The notes: a model not told the origin generated them from the letters alone. Numbered from the stretch's first letter, positions 41,576-50,901 are shown. The stretch: DNA of 64,000 nt from an uncultured Bacteroidales bacterium (GCA_902776435.1 CACYQB010000011.1:1-64000), one strand, 5' to 3'. Made by a program: numbers and translations.

Positions 41576-43295
41576 ATGCTTCTCTCCACTTGGCCTCATA
41601 CTCAGCATATAGAGGATCGTTTTCCCATGAGTTCCACCATGAGCTATTAAACGACGGCACAGTGACATTGATCGGGCCTAAGTTGAGGATACTGCTCTCG
41701 GGTGATGGGGACGTTGACGAGGTGGGTATGGATGGCATGGCGTATTCCTTACCCCAGTTACGTATCGTCCCAACTGATAGATTCAAGCCATACTGTAACA
41801 TTTTCTCACGATTCTTGGCTGCTGACAGGTTCGGATCATAATAAAGCATGAACGTGGCCTTCTTGTCAGCTTTGTCCTGTTTCTTGGCTTGACGCTTCTG
41901 AACATACGTCTGGCCCTTCCCCGGATTTGTCTCGATGTACCTTTCACTGCAATATCGATACAGTGTGGCCGGGGATATACCAAGCGCAGCGGCATTGTCC
42001 TGAACCGATTTTGTCCTGTCATAGCTGAGGTCAAGTTCAGCATAATGGATTCGCTTGGTGACGTAGTTAATGAATGCCTGTGACTTCGGTGCTTTGGGAT
42101 GCATGATGAACTTTGGCCTGTGGTTCTTCCAGTAATTGATTTCATACTGGCAATACTCCCTCAGCTCGTCATAGGTCATCGTCATCGCCCGCCTGGTTCT
42201 TCGCGTGAGAGTGTCCAATGTGATGATATGGTCGCTGTTGTCGATGAACCGGTTGAAGTCCAAATACATATTGAACAGGAGCGTGTTAGCATCGACGTAT
42301 GGGTTGATCAGTCTCCTCAGGCAGGCGCGCTTAAAGAGTGTACGTCGCCTATGGTTGCCGTCGGTGATCGTCTCTCGGTGCCACCATAGCTGAAGGTAAC
42401 TCTCGTCGGTCAGCTGGTAAAGTCCATCTGTCCAGTCGGCGCGATCAGTCCTATAAAAGTAACAGTATTTCCGCGAATTATAGTGCATGAACTTCTCATA
42501 GTCCATAGTGCCCATATCATGCAGCAGGCGATCATCAAACTCAACGGTCGGCAGTGATGTTTGTTGCGATGGTGGGGACGGTGGTTGAACAATGACATCC
42601 GGCAGGCTCTCGGGAAAGTCCAGCCGTGAGTAGATGCTATAGGTGACATAAAACTCGTCATTACCGCTGACACCATTGAAATACTGGCTTGCCCTGGTAC
42701 CACATTCATCGGCCATAGGTTCCCCCGTGTCCCTGATGATGCAGTCCGTGATATACCTGTTCACGATGTTCATGTTCATTTTGTTCAACTCACGGTCCAA
42801 CACATAAACCAACCTGAACCGGCGAGACGTGATGCCATCCTTCTCCAGCTTATCGGAATAGGACATATATGCACAGGTAGGCTTGAGCGTGAGGCAATCC
42901 AGGTACTCGGGTATTGTCTTGAACCGCGTGTAATCGATATCCACGAACACTGTCTGGCTGCTTCGAAAGAACCTGTCACTCTTGAAATTCAGCTTCATAC
43001 AGCCCTTGTTGCGGCCCTGACGGTAAACTGGATATGACTGGTAACGCTTGCCCCCGTTCGTCTCTAACCAATATTTCTGATTGGGGTCATAGTCGAACAA
43101 GTTGCAGAACGAGTGGCCGGTGAGAGCTTGCTGAAGGAACTGGTCAACGGTAAGGCTCTTCTCCCTAAACGCCATTTTCACCTTGCCGACAGCCTCAGCC
43201 CCGGCCCTACTGAGACAGGCCGAGGCTTCGCTCTTGGTCATGTAGCTGTCGTTGCTAACATTAACTCTAAATACAAAATTTCTTTTAATTTCCAT
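41520..43295 (-). CDS. Putative replication/primase-like protein of a mobile element
   Basis: 591 residues from MEIKRNFVFRVNV at 43295 (an ATG 9 bp upstream is possible). About residues 115-165 read FVDIDYTRFKTIPEYLDCL, KPTCAYMSYSD then SRRFRLVYVLDREL. This pattern of D-x-D and a later R-x-R-LVY strand is like archaeo-eukaryotic-type primases of plasmids and phages. A C-terminal HTH-like stretch (SVQDNAAALGISPATLYRYC, about 430-460) and a Ser/Pro-rich tail follow. Its last codons lie in the repeat that also occurs at 32.3 kb. Mobile-element origin is firm; primase activity is inferred and unproven. Confidence 0.72.
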   Translation of the reverse strand: MEIKRNFVFRVNVSNDSYMTKSEASACLSRAGAEAVGKVKMAFREKSLTVDQFLQQALTGHSFCNLFDYDPNQKYWLETNGGKRYQSYPVYRQGRNKGCMKLNFKSDRFFRSSQTVFVDIDYTRFKTIPEYLDCLTLKPTCAYMSYSDKLEKDGITSRRFRLVYVLDRELNKMNMNIVNRYITDCIIRDTGEPMADECGTRASQYFNGVSGNDEFYVTYSIYSRLDFPESLPDVIVQPPSPPSQQTSLPTVEFDDRLLHDMGTMDYEKFMHYNSRKYCYFYRTDRADWTDGLYQLTDESYLQLWWHRETITDGNHRRRTLFKRACLRRLINPYVDANTLLFNMYLDFNRFIDNSDHIITLDTLTRRTRRAMTMTYDELREYCQYEINYWKNHRPKFIMHPKAPKSQAFINYVTKRIHYAELDLSYDRTKSVQDNAAALGISPATLYRYCSERYIETNPGKGQTYVQKRQAKKQDKADKKATFMLYYDPNLSAAKNREKMLQYGLNLSVGTIRNWGKEYAMPSIPTSSTSPSPESSILNLGPINVTVPSFNSSWWNSWENDPLYAEYEAKWREASPIKRCPVGFHFSFQKHE

Positions 43296-43317
43296 AGTCA
43301 GCACAGGAATTAGTAGG

Positions 43318-44100
43318 TTATTGGCCGCTGTCTTTGATAAACAGCATTTGGCCGTCTTTCAGGGCCTTATTGAATCTGGCGTGGCCCATCATCAGCTTGG
43401 CCTCTTTTCTATTGTTATACACTGCTCCACTCGGCAGATACATGATGTTGCTTTGCATGGTATTGAGCATTATTGTTGTATTATCGAGATGAGGGCCGGG
43501 TGGAAGAACGCCATCGAACAGACCAAATCTCGTGTACAGTTGGTGGCAATCTTGGCAGAAACGCTCAAAATCCTGGCCTTTCACTGGCGATTTGCTTAAC
43601 TTCGCTGCTGCCTTCTGCATAGCGCGTTTCACTTTCCTCCAATGCTTCCTAACACCTTTCGAAATCCTCTCTTTTGTCTCGTCACTCACTATGTGCCCCA
43701 TCTTCATCTGGGACATCTTGCGCCTGGCTTCCTCTGTATGGTGCAAGCCCTTCATCCCACGTCCTTCAGATAGGTTGAAACCTTTCTTGATCGAGTCATA
43801 TTTCCGGATCATCGCCGTCTCCATAGCATCTATTTTCTTCTTTCTGGTGGATTTCTTCTTGTAGAATCCACTAAAGAGTACTTCACGGTCCCAATCCTCG
43901 GGAGGGTATATCTCCCTCGCTCTGTTTATTTTAGGTCCTGCATACCTAGGATCTGTGCTGTCCCAATCGCCCTGACGTTCCTTCGAATTATACGTCTGTC
44001 CGATATAACATTTCCCATCATCACCGTTGGCTATTGATTTCTCTGTCGCTTTTAAGGTGTATTTATAAATCTCACCATAGTAATTTCCTGTCGTTTTCAT
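43318..44100 (-). CDS. GIY-YIG homing-type endonuclease with NUMOD3 region
   Basis: 260 residues. GIY-YIG core: GEIYKY (9-14) and CYIGQT (31-36), separated by an unusually long insert. The catalytic Glu is likely in METAMIRKYDSIKKGFNLSEG (about 93-113). NUMOD3-like DNA-binding helices follow (HHTEEARRKMSQMKMGHIVS and SDETKERISKGVRKHW). The last ~45 residues (SGAVYNNRKEAKLMMGHARF then NKALKDGQMLFI) form a separate small domain that recurs alone in the next gene. It is a free-standing nuclease, not inside an intron here. It starts by overlapping its neighbour by 29 bp. Confidence 0.82.
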   Translation of the reverse strand: MKTTGNYYGEIYKYTLKATEKSIANGDDGKCYIGQTYNSKERQGDWDSTDPRYAGPKINRAREIYPPEDWDREVLFSGFYKKKSTRKKKIDAMETAMIRKYDSIKKGFNLSEGRGMKGLHHTEEARRKMSQMKMGHIVSDETKERISKGVRKHWRKVKRAMQKAAAKLSKSPVKGQDFERFCQDCHQLYTRFGLFDGVLPPGPHLDNTTIMLNTMQSNIMYLPSGAVYNNRKEAKLMMGHARFNKALKDGQMLFIKDSGQ

Positions 44101-44260
44101 AAGATTGCTTCTGAATTAAGTGGTTAAGCGCCAAGCTACCGTTAATAAACAGCAGTTCGCCGCGTCTCATCGCCGAGTTGTAAGCACCAAGCCCGCCGAG
44201 TCTGTTCTTGGCTTCCTTGCGGTTGCCATACATTTCTCCAGTACGAATGTTCCTAATCAT
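44072..44260 (-). CDS. Stand-alone copy of the endonuclease C-terminal domain
   Basis: 62 residues. TGEMYGNRKEAKNRLGGLGA then YNSAMRRGELLFING aligns with the end of the GIY-YIG protein downstream (SGAVYNNRKEAKLMMG, FNKALKDGQMLFI). It looks like a small DNA-binding module of the kind attached to homing nucleases. Its stop overlaps the start of the nuclease gene. A DNA-binding or regulatory role is inferred. Confidence 0.65.
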   Translation of the reverse strand: MIRNIRTGEMYGNRKEAKNRLGGLGAYNSAMRRGELLFINGSLALNHLIQKQSYENDRKLLW

Positions 44261-44262
44261 AA

Positions 44263-44613
44263 TTACCTGGATTTTTGAGAGTTAATCGTGAGTTTCACAC
44301 CCATTTTATTGAGCTTACCCACTAAGCCCCGATACGAATCAACACGTCTCCGCTTCTTCGGGATGATATGTAATATGTCCTGCAACTTGAAATTTATGCA
44401 GGCGCCTTTTTCTAGAGGATGCCCGAGAGCCGCCTCTAGCCTGCGTATGTCGTCAGCGTAAGGGTCTTCAGGTTGCCCATCATCCCTTGCTGACGGCGCG
44501 CTATTAATACTCTTTCCTTCTTGAACCTCGTGAATGGCAGCGCGTACATCCATCGTCGGCCCATGCCATGTCTGCGCCATTGACGAGAACATAGCCTGTA
44601 AAAGTTGAAACAT
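44263..44613 (-). CDS. Hypothetical mobile-element protein
   Basis: 116 residues. A helical N-terminus (MFQLLQAMFSSMAQTWHG) and acidic middle (DDGQPEDPYADDIRRLEAAL) precede a basic C-terminal half (IIPKKRRRVDSYRGLVGKLNKMGVKLTINSQKSR). It ends 2 bp before the small domain gene and heads this minus-strand cluster. No family recognised; 44614-44759 upstream shows no gene. Confidence 0.6.
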   Translation of the reverse strand: MFQLLQAMFSSMAQTWHGPTMDVRAAIHEVQEGKSINSAPSARDDGQPEDPYADDIRRLEAALGHPLEKGACINFKLQDILHIIPKKRRRVDSYRGLVGKLNKMGVKLTINSQKSR

Positions 44614-44759
44614 ATTATTTAACTTAGAAATTAATTATCAAGCATTTACGCTTTATTCAGGGATAAGGCTTGGGATGGAAATGGCGCGCGTTTTTCACGT
44701 TTCAGGGTGTTTCTCTTATGATTTTGAAGATTTCAAGCCATTGATATTGATATTTTTAT

Positions 44760-44767
44760 TAAATTTG
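44760..44767 (+). promoter_or_regulatory. possible -7 promoter box
   Basis: TAAATTTG fits TAnnTTTG, upstream of the broken small gene at 44911. No matching -33 box. Confidence 0.3.
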
Positions 44768-44910
44768 CGGTTGCTATTCTGTCCTTGCACACTGATGGCT
44801 CCCAGCGCATGACCAATAAGATGACAATATAACAAACTCCTTTGTGGTTTAGTATAGGCTTTGGTCGGCCTGCAGGGAACCGCACTGGAGTTTGTTTTTA
44901 TATGATTTAC

Positions 44911-45242
44911 ATGACCGAGAAAATGAACGTTGAGAAGAGAAAACAGCTGATAGAGCGCATCAAGACACTGGAAGGGCCCACTACCGGAGAGGAGCGAAGC
45001 AATCTGCTCGGCCTGCGGCGCACCAGTTACGGCCTTGAGTGGGAAGACAGGCCCGAGGAGGCAGAAGAGCATCGGCGCGAGGCGATGCCCGTGCTGAACG
45101 AGGACAAGAACTGGACGATAAACAGGAACTTCCTGCCCTATGGCGTCCAGAGCGGCGACATGCAAATCATCGAGCAGGCGTGGGCAACCACATTAGCTAC
45201 GTCAAGAGCGGTGACACCCCCAACGAGAACAAACAATACTAA
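44911..45242 (+). pseudogene. small hypothetical gene with a frameshift
   Basis: From MTEKMNVEKRKQLIERIKTL (44911) the frame is protein-like up to GVQSGDMQIIEQA near 45180, then turns into low-quality sequence (TTLATSRAVTPPTRTNNTKT). In the +1 frame from the same point the sequence continues plausibly as VGNHISYVKSGDTPNENKQY and stop at 45242. A single-base indel near 45178-45185 would restore a ~109-residue protein. No family recognised. Either real decay or a sequencing error. Confidence 0.45.
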
Positions 45243-45254
45243 AACCTCTCACAC

Positions 45255-46883
45255 ATGCGAGCCGAGGCAATACTGCGCTTAGCCACAGCAATGTGGCTGT
45301 GCCTGTGTTGTTTCATGGCTCATGCCGGTGAACGCTATCGTGTGGACTCGCTGCTCAGGGTACTTGATGCCGTCATCGACAGCAGCGCCTACTATGACGC
45401 ACGTCTTCACCAGGATTTGGTAAGTTACCGGACAGCCAATGACAACACCGAGGATGACGAGACACGTTTCGCCCTGGCACATACCCTGTTCAAGACCTAC
45501 CGTAAGATCAGACTCGATTCTGCCCTTTATTTCGCTCGCCAGCGGGTGCAGCATGCCCAGCGGCTTGGCATTCCCGACTCACTGCTGGCGGCGCGTCTCG
45601 ACGAAGCCGACGCGCTGAAGTGTCTGGGCAGGCTCAATGACGCATTGGCCGTGCTCGACGCCATGCCCCACAACGAGTATATCAGCGACAACGCACATTA
45701 CTACTCCCTGTACCTCAGCATCCTGTTATCCCTCTCACAGATGACAACCGATGATGCTGAAGTTGCCCATTACAAAACCTTGCTATCACACTACCGGGAT
45801 ACCATCAATCTCGTGAATAGACTGGACACCTTGACGGTGTGTGTCAATACCTGCGCCCTCAACAAGAGCCATGGCCGCTTCAAGGAGGCTCTGGATGGAC
45901 TGCTGCAATTCGGTAGCATGCACGACGCATTGATCAGCAATTCTGCCATCTATTGGTATGAGTTGGCCGACACCTACCGCTATATGGGAGACACCGAGAG
46001 CGCCAAGTATTGCTACACCATGTCGGCTATCATCGACAAGCGCAACAGCAGCAAGACCTACACCTCATTGCAGTCCCTGGCATGGTTACTGTACCAAGAG
46101 GGAGACACCGAGCGGGCTTACCGTTACATCACCTGCTCGCTCAATGATGTCATGTCCAGCAATGCACGCAACAGGCTGGCATTAGTAGGGGAATACCTGC
46201 CCATCATCACCGATGCCTATGCCCGGCATCAGCACAACCTTGCCATGCGCCGCAACATCCTCATCGGCATCGGCGCGCTGGCTCTCGCCATCCTTGCAGG
46301 ATTGCTCTCGGTCATCTACAGGAGCAACAAGAGGATGAAGGCGATGCAAGCCCAATTGACCGAAAGCAACAACAGCCTGCAGCAGCTCAACCGCCAATTG
46401 AGGGAGCAGGGTGATGCGCTGGTGGAGAGCAACCGCATCAAGGAGGAATACATCGGTCAACTGTTCAACCTGTGTTCACAATACATCAGCGAAACCGAGA
46501 ACAACCGCACAAAGATACTGGGACGCATCAAGATGGGCAAAATCAAAGAACTGCAGGATCAACTGGATTCCTCAACCATGGCTCAAGACCTGAGCAGGCT
46601 GTTTGACAATTTTGACGCTATCTTCCTGGAACTGTTTCCCGATTTCATCGAGCGGTTCAATGCCCTGTTGCGACCGGATGAGCAAATTGAAATCAAGGGA
46701 AAACACTTGCTGACACCCGAATTGCGCATCTATGCCCTCATTCGGCTAGGCATCAACGACAGCACCAAGATTGCAAGCTTTCTACACTATTCGCCCCAGA
46801 CTGTTTATAATTACCGCATGAGGGTGCGCAACCGCTCCGATATCCCCAAGGACCAGTTCATCGCCCAAATCCAGAGCCTATAA
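45255..46883 (+). CDS. DUF6377-type membrane-anchored regulator (TPR sensor plus HTH)
   Basis: 542 residues. Signal peptide (to ~24), TPR-like helical region in the periplasm (about 60-320), one membrane helix (about 328-348: ILIGIGALALAILAGLLSVI) and a cytoplasmic coiled coil (QLTESNNSLQQLNRQLREQG). A C-terminal DUF6377 domain follows, ending in a LuxR-like HTH (LTPELRIYALIRLGINDSTK then FLHYSPQTVYNYRMRVRNRS). This layout is known from Bacteroidetes regulators that sense envelope signals. It lies upstream of, and convergent to, the secreted phosphatase-fusion gene. Target genes cannot be deduced. Confidence 0.86.
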   Translation: MRAEAILRLATAMWLCLCCFMAHAGERYRVDSLLRVLDAVIDSSAYYDARLHQDLVSYRTANDNTEDDETRFALAHTLFKTYRKIRLDSALYFARQRVQHAQRLGIPDSLLAARLDEADALKCLGRLNDALAVLDAMPHNEYISDNAHYYSLYLSILLSLSQMTTDDAEVAHYKTLLSHYRDTINLVNRLDTLTVCVNTCALNKSHGRFKEALDGLLQFGSMHDALISNSAIYWYELADTYRYMGDTESAKYCYTMSAIIDKRNSSKTYTSLQSLAWLLYQEGDTERAYRYITCSLNDVMSSNARNRLALVGEYLPIITDAYARHQHNLAMRRNILIGIGALALAILAGLLSVIYRSNKRMKAMQAQLTESNNSLQQLNRQLREQGDALVESNRIKEEYIGQLFNLCSQYISETENNRTKILGRIKMGKIKELQDQLDSSTMAQDLSRLFDNFDAIFLELFPDFIERFNALLRPDEQIEIKGKHLLTPELRIYALIRLGINDSTKIASFLHYSPQTVYNYRMRVRNRSDIPKDQFIAQIQSL

Positions 46884-46895
46884 CACAGACAATAC

Positions 46896-47015
46896 AGATG
46901 ACGATGTGTCATAATTCTCAACTGGTAGCATTCATCGAGCTTCGCTCGAGAAATCAACTTTGCGGCCGTTAGGCCGATCAAAGTTTTAGGCAAGAATTAT
47001 GACACACCGCCATCT
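46896..47015. repeat. nested inverted repeat (possible miniature element or structured 3' end)
   Basis: A 23-bp outer inverted repeat with two mismatches (46896-46918 with 46993-47015; the inner 14 bp, TGTGTCATAATTCT, is perfect). It encloses two inner hairpins: TCGAGC/GCTCGA at 46935-46949, and AACTTTG-CGGCC/GGCCG-CAAAGTT at 46956-46985. It lies between the convergent DUF6377 and phosphatase genes. Confidence 0.75.
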
Positions 47016-47047
47016 TTATAATCTCGACTTAGTGTCTTATCGAGAGG

Positions 47048-49771
47048 CTATTGGGCGACGATGTGTCCCCAAACGTCATAGGTGACACCGTCACGCATAA
47101 TCAGCACGCGGCCATCTCTCATCACCTTGCGCACAGCGGGAAGCTTGGCATCACCCTGGATGTCAACGACACCGGTGGGATCCTGCTGCTCGCCACGCAA
47201 CTTGGCGACACAAAACTCGATCTCAATCGGGTCCAGGTAGCCTCCCTCAACAAAGTGGGCGGCAACGGCTTCCTGCAACGTGGGCAGCGGGGTGCCGATA
47301 GCAGGATAGCTGTAGAGTGCCTTGCCGCCGCTGTAGGCGTTGTGTGAAGCGATGGCTTCTTCGAGCGTCGTGGCAGTGTAGACCGAGGGCACGGCATCGG
47401 GGCCTGAGGGCAGAATCAACGGGTCAAATCCGGTCAACAGGTATAAGGCATATCGCAGCTGGTTGGAATGACGATACTCCGAAATCTGCATATCGCTCGT
47501 GCGGTTGTAATCGACGGCGATGTCATCCCACGAGGCACCGCACATGGCGGCGAAAACGCCCGAGAAGACACCGGTGCGGTCGGCTCCCAGGTGGCAATGA
47601 ATCTGGAACGGAACAGGATGGTCCTCATCGTTGATGAAACGCACAATCTCCTGAATCCACTCGGCAAAGCGGCTCTGGTCAGTATAGTAGAGCGCATGGT
47701 CATAGGACGGCGTGTGACCGTTCTGGCGACCCACGTAGAGCACACGGCTGTTGCTGATGATGGTGCGGTAGTAATCGGGAATCGTGGTCGTGTAAGTTGT
47801 GCCGCCAACGGTGTAGGTTGCATTGCCGTCCTCCGATTCCAGATTGCCCGACAACGCGATGTCGCAGTTGATACCAGCCTCGGTGGCCAAGTTGGCAACC
47901 CACTCGAGACGTGCCCGCTCGGTGTCATATTGAGAGCGCGATGAGTGATAGGGGTGGTAGGAGCGGAACAGGTGTTCGGTGCCGGGCACACGACGGAAGT
48001 TGGAGATGCGCTCCTGCTCCATCGGGTCACTCAGGTCAAAGTCTGACAGCGGACGGATGTAAAGGGCGGTCGTTTTGCGCTGTGCCAGATCCTCGACATC
48101 ATCGTCGTTAAAGGCCACAATCTGCTTCCAGCCGTTGGAGCAGAAGGTCAGGTAGTCCTCGCAGCCCTCGGCCAGCGTGGGCCACGACTGGGTGACATAG
48201 GAGCTGCCGTTCATGTGATAGACTTTGAACAGGAACTCGGGCTGACCGCCGTTGCCGGTGCGCTCGATGGCACTGTAGGGCAAGGTCAGATAGAAGCAGC
48301 GGTCGGCACTGAAGCCAGTCATCCGGTAGTCGGCATCGCTCTGCGACCAATTGGAGATGGAACCATAGACGTAGAGTTTCTTCAGATTCAACGGTGAGAT
48401 GACGAAGCGGGTGCGCGAGGTCGAGAAGATGAACGTGATTTGCCGCAAGTCATCATTCAGGCGGAAGCAGTTGTTCTTCTCGGTGGTGGTGAATCTCTCG
48501 CCATATTCGCCCTCGAGGTGCATCAGCGTGAGCGGGCAACCATTGTCGGCAGCGCCAAGGGCAATCTCCCAACCGTCGTTCACGCCCGACTGCCAGCCCT
48601 CGCTGTAGATGGCCGAGTAGTGATTGGCCGCGGTAATCGTATTCGGTCCCCATGCACCGCTGGTGAAGTGACTATTGCCTATCACGGCAGCATAGGTGAT
48701 ATCCTCCTTGACATAAGGCACCGGGCAGGTGAGGCGGCCCACGGTATCGGGCAGGAAACGCACGCACAGCGACTCGCTGTCGTTGCCCACTACCAGATAG
48801 ATGCACTCGTCGTCCCAGCCGGCAAGGCTGTTGTCAAGATATACGCGGCCGCCCACGAGCGAGAATGCCTTGGTGGGGTCGGGCTCAACAATGACTTCAT
48901 CCTGAGGCGCCGCCTTGGTCAAGCGGATGGAAATCGCCTTAGTCACGGGGTTAAAGACGAACTCTGCCGAGTCGCCCACGGCGGGATTGTCAATCAGGGT
49001 GAGGTCGCTCAACGGCACCCACACCGAATTGATGCCCAATGCGTTATCGGCATAGTTGCAGCCCGTGCCACCATAGACATCCTGACGGATATATAAGGTG
49101 GAATCGGCATTGGGATAGAGCTCGCGCCATTCCCATGAGGCATCCAAGCCGTCGCCCCAGCCGTGCTTGAAGAACCAACGCTTGGTGGGCGTCGGCGGGG
49201 TGTCACCGCCGCCGAAGTCGGGATTGGGCTTCAGGCGAATGGCATAGGTGTACCAGGAACCAGATGAAACCATCGCCATGACGGTCTCCTCGCTGCCGCC
49301 ATACACCACATAGCCGTAGGAGGGATTGGAGCCTGTCGCCAGATCGACATCGCCCCACGACACACCATTGTAGCCGCCGCTCTTGAACGTGAGCGTGCGC
49401 GCCGAGGACGAGGACGTGGAGTTACCCCACACCTCGATGGTGTCGCCAGGGTTGGCAGTGAAATACAGCCAGCGATAGGCCGTGCTGGACTTGCCGTTAA
49501 TCTTCAATCGCTGGGTAAACATCAGTTCCTCGGCGCCGTCAGCCGAAGTCCACGTGCGGCTGGAGCAGCTCTGGAAAATGGGAACACGGTCGGCCGACGA
49601 GCCGTCGGTGACAAAGGTCACGCCATGCAGGGTGGTCGTTTCCCACAAGGTGTCGCTGGGAAACATCTCGGTGTCGGAGAAATTCCAGAAAGTGACCTCC
49701 TGGGCCGACATCAACAAGGGCAAGGCCAGCATCAAGGCCAGCAGCTTGCGGAGTAATGATTGATTATTCAT
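47048..49771 (-). CDS. Secreted multidomain protein with C-terminal tyrosine-phosphatase-like domain
   Basis: 907 residues with signal peptide (LLALMLALPLLMSA). The first ~500 residues are beta-rich modules, including a region like starch-binding/SusE-type domains (LYVYGSISNWSQSDADYRMT then FYLTLPY). From about 560 the sequence matches the Y_phosphatase3/dual-specificity-like fold: RVPGTEHLFRSYHPYHSSRS, and the active-site loop IHCHLGADRTG with Cys726 and Arg732 (HC-x5-R). The last ~30 residues (VRKVMRDGRVLIMRDGVTYD) resemble a T9SS-type end. Predicted secreted or surface phosphatase. It could act on proteins, inositol phosphates or other esters; the sequence does not decide. Confidence 0.85.
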   Translation of the reverse strand: MNNQSLLRKLLALMLALPLLMSAQEVTFWNFSDTEMFPSDTLWETTTLHGVTFVTDGSSADRVPIFQSCSSRTWTSADGAEELMFTQRLKINGKSSTAYRWLYFTANPGDTIEVWGNSTSSSSARTLTFKSGGYNGVSWGDVDLATGSNPSYGYVVYGGSEETVMAMVSSGSWYTYAIRLKPNPDFGGGDTPPTPTKRWFFKHGWGDGLDASWEWRELYPNADSTLYIRQDVYGGTGCNYADNALGINSVWVPLSDLTLIDNPAVGDSAEFVFNPVTKAISIRLTKAAPQDEVIVEPDPTKAFSLVGGRVYLDNSLAGWDDECIYLVVGNDSESLCVRFLPDTVGRLTCPVPYVKEDITYAAVIGNSHFTSGAWGPNTITAANHYSAIYSEGWQSGVNDGWEIALGAADNGCPLTLMHLEGEYGERFTTTEKNNCFRLNDDLRQITFIFSTSRTRFVISPLNLKKLYVYGSISNWSQSDADYRMTGFSADRCFYLTLPYSAIERTGNGGQPEFLFKVYHMNGSSYVTQSWPTLAEGCEDYLTFCSNGWKQIVAFNDDDVEDLAQRKTTALYIRPLSDFDLSDPMEQERISNFRRVPGTEHLFRSYHPYHSSRSQYDTERARLEWVANLATEAGINCDIALSGNLESEDGNATYTVGGTTYTTTIPDYYRTIISNSRVLYVGRQNGHTPSYDHALYYTDQSRFAEWIQEIVRFINDEDHPVPFQIHCHLGADRTGVFSGVFAAMCGASWDDIAVDYNRTSDMQISEYRHSNQLRYALYLLTGFDPLILPSGPDAVPSVYTATTLEEAIASHNAYSGGKALYSYPAIGTPLPTLQEAVAAHFVEGGYLDPIEIEFCVAKLRGEQQDPTGVVDIQGDAKLPAVRKVMRDGRVLIMRDGVTYDVWGHIVAQ

Positions 49772-49836
49772 AGTCAGTAAATAATGGTTAATAATATAAG
49801 TTAATAAGTTTCTGCCAGAAAAAGTATTTCAGGATA

Positions 49837-49844
49837 CAAATATA
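49837..49844 (-). promoter_or_regulatory. -7 box for the phosphatase-fusion gene
   Basis: TATATTTG on the minus strand, about 66 bp before the start. No clear -33 box. The rest of 49845-50169 holds no gene I can support. Confidence 0.4.
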
Positions 49845-50169
49845 GGGTTTCCCCGGTTAATCTCCGCCTTTAGGAGAGATAAAGTAACCTGCAACACCAT
49901 CGCAAAGCGCTGATATACAGCAATAACAGTACAACAAACATGTCCCAAAAAAGTAAACGCAATATGAAACGATTTTCAAGCCTTGCGCGAGAGAATCGAC
50001 CTAAAAAATAATACAGCGAGGTAAAAGGGACGTATCAAACGGAAACATCCATACCCCAATCAAACTCGTGTTGATTATTAATAATTAACAACCATCGTCT
50101 ATAGTGATTCCTCACATCTCAGTGTCGATGTCATGAACAGGTATTCACTACTCCACACACACCAGGTAA

Positions 50170-50340
50170 TCCCTACTCCACCACATCGTCCCGCTAGCAT
50201 CCATAGGAAAGTCTTACCGCCTAAATCCCGAGAAAGACCTTGTGCCGGTATGCCCCAACTGCCACGCTATGCTACACCGCGCGGTCAACGGCAAGTTAAT
50301 GCCCATCGATCAGTTACGGTCAATCCTCAAGAAACAATGA
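50170..50340 (+). pseudogene. 3' remnant of an HNH endonuclease
   Basis: An open stretch without start codon encodes HHIVPLASIGKSYRLNPEKD then LVPVCPNCHAMLHRAVNGKL and stop. This is the second half of an HNH domain (His-His pair, C-P-N-C zinc pair, H-x2-LH). A stop at 50167 removes the rest. Its TGA overlaps the ATG of the next gene (ATGA), showing that the two once formed an operon. Confidence 0.75.
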
Positions 50341-50837
50341 CAGAAGCTGATATACACGCCCGGTTCGTCAGGTACTATGAGACCGTCGCCGAGCTTCACA
50401 GGATGGGTTATGAGCTGTTCCGTGTGTGCCCGTACATCAGCCCCAACGGCATGTGTTACCGCTGCTGGCTCACGATAAAGAAAAACACGTGGAAGGGGTG
50501 CGGCGCATTTTTTAACGAGCAGCGTGGGGATGACCAGGCACTGTACACTCCCGACTGTACCCTGCCATGGGACGACAGCGGCATGACCCCACGTGAGAAT
50601 GCTGAGAGGATCATCCAGGAATACCCACGCCTCGCTCGCAACGCCCACGGTAGCGACCGTGAGTATGTAGAGTGGTTCAAGCTTGCCCTCGATGAATGCC
50701 GCCATGGACACCACTTCTATGGTCTTGATGAATACTTCAACCCGCTGCGTGAAGGCTATATCGCTCTGACTGGCGTAGAAGGCCGTGGACTCCCGCTACC
50801 ACCCCCAGGCGATAGCGACACCCAATCAGTCTATTAA
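50337..50837 (+). CDS. Hypothetical protein downstream of an HNH remnant
   Basis: 166 residues from ATG 50337; an in-frame extension to 50133 is only shadow sequence over the HNH remnant. It has helical ends and a Cys/Trp-rich centre (FRVCPYISPNGMCYRCWLTI then KNTWKGCGAFFNEQ), which may form a small metal or structural site. The remainder is acidic and ends in a Pro-rich tail. Its start overlaps the HNH stop, suggesting a former two-gene unit (nuclease plus immunity or partner), but no immunity family is recognised. Confidence 0.65.
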   Translation: MTEADIHARFVRYYETVAELHRMGYELFRVCPYISPNGMCYRCWLTIKKNTWKGCGAFFNEQRGDDQALYTPDCTLPWDDSGMTPRENAERIIQEYPRLARNAHGSDREYVEWFKLALDECRHGHHFYGLDEYFNPLREGYIALTGVEGRGLPLPPPGDSDTQSVY

Positions 50838-50901
50838 ACGCCACAGAAGCCACCTATGGGCACAACAACAAATAAATATAATCACATCATAACAACTACT
50901 C

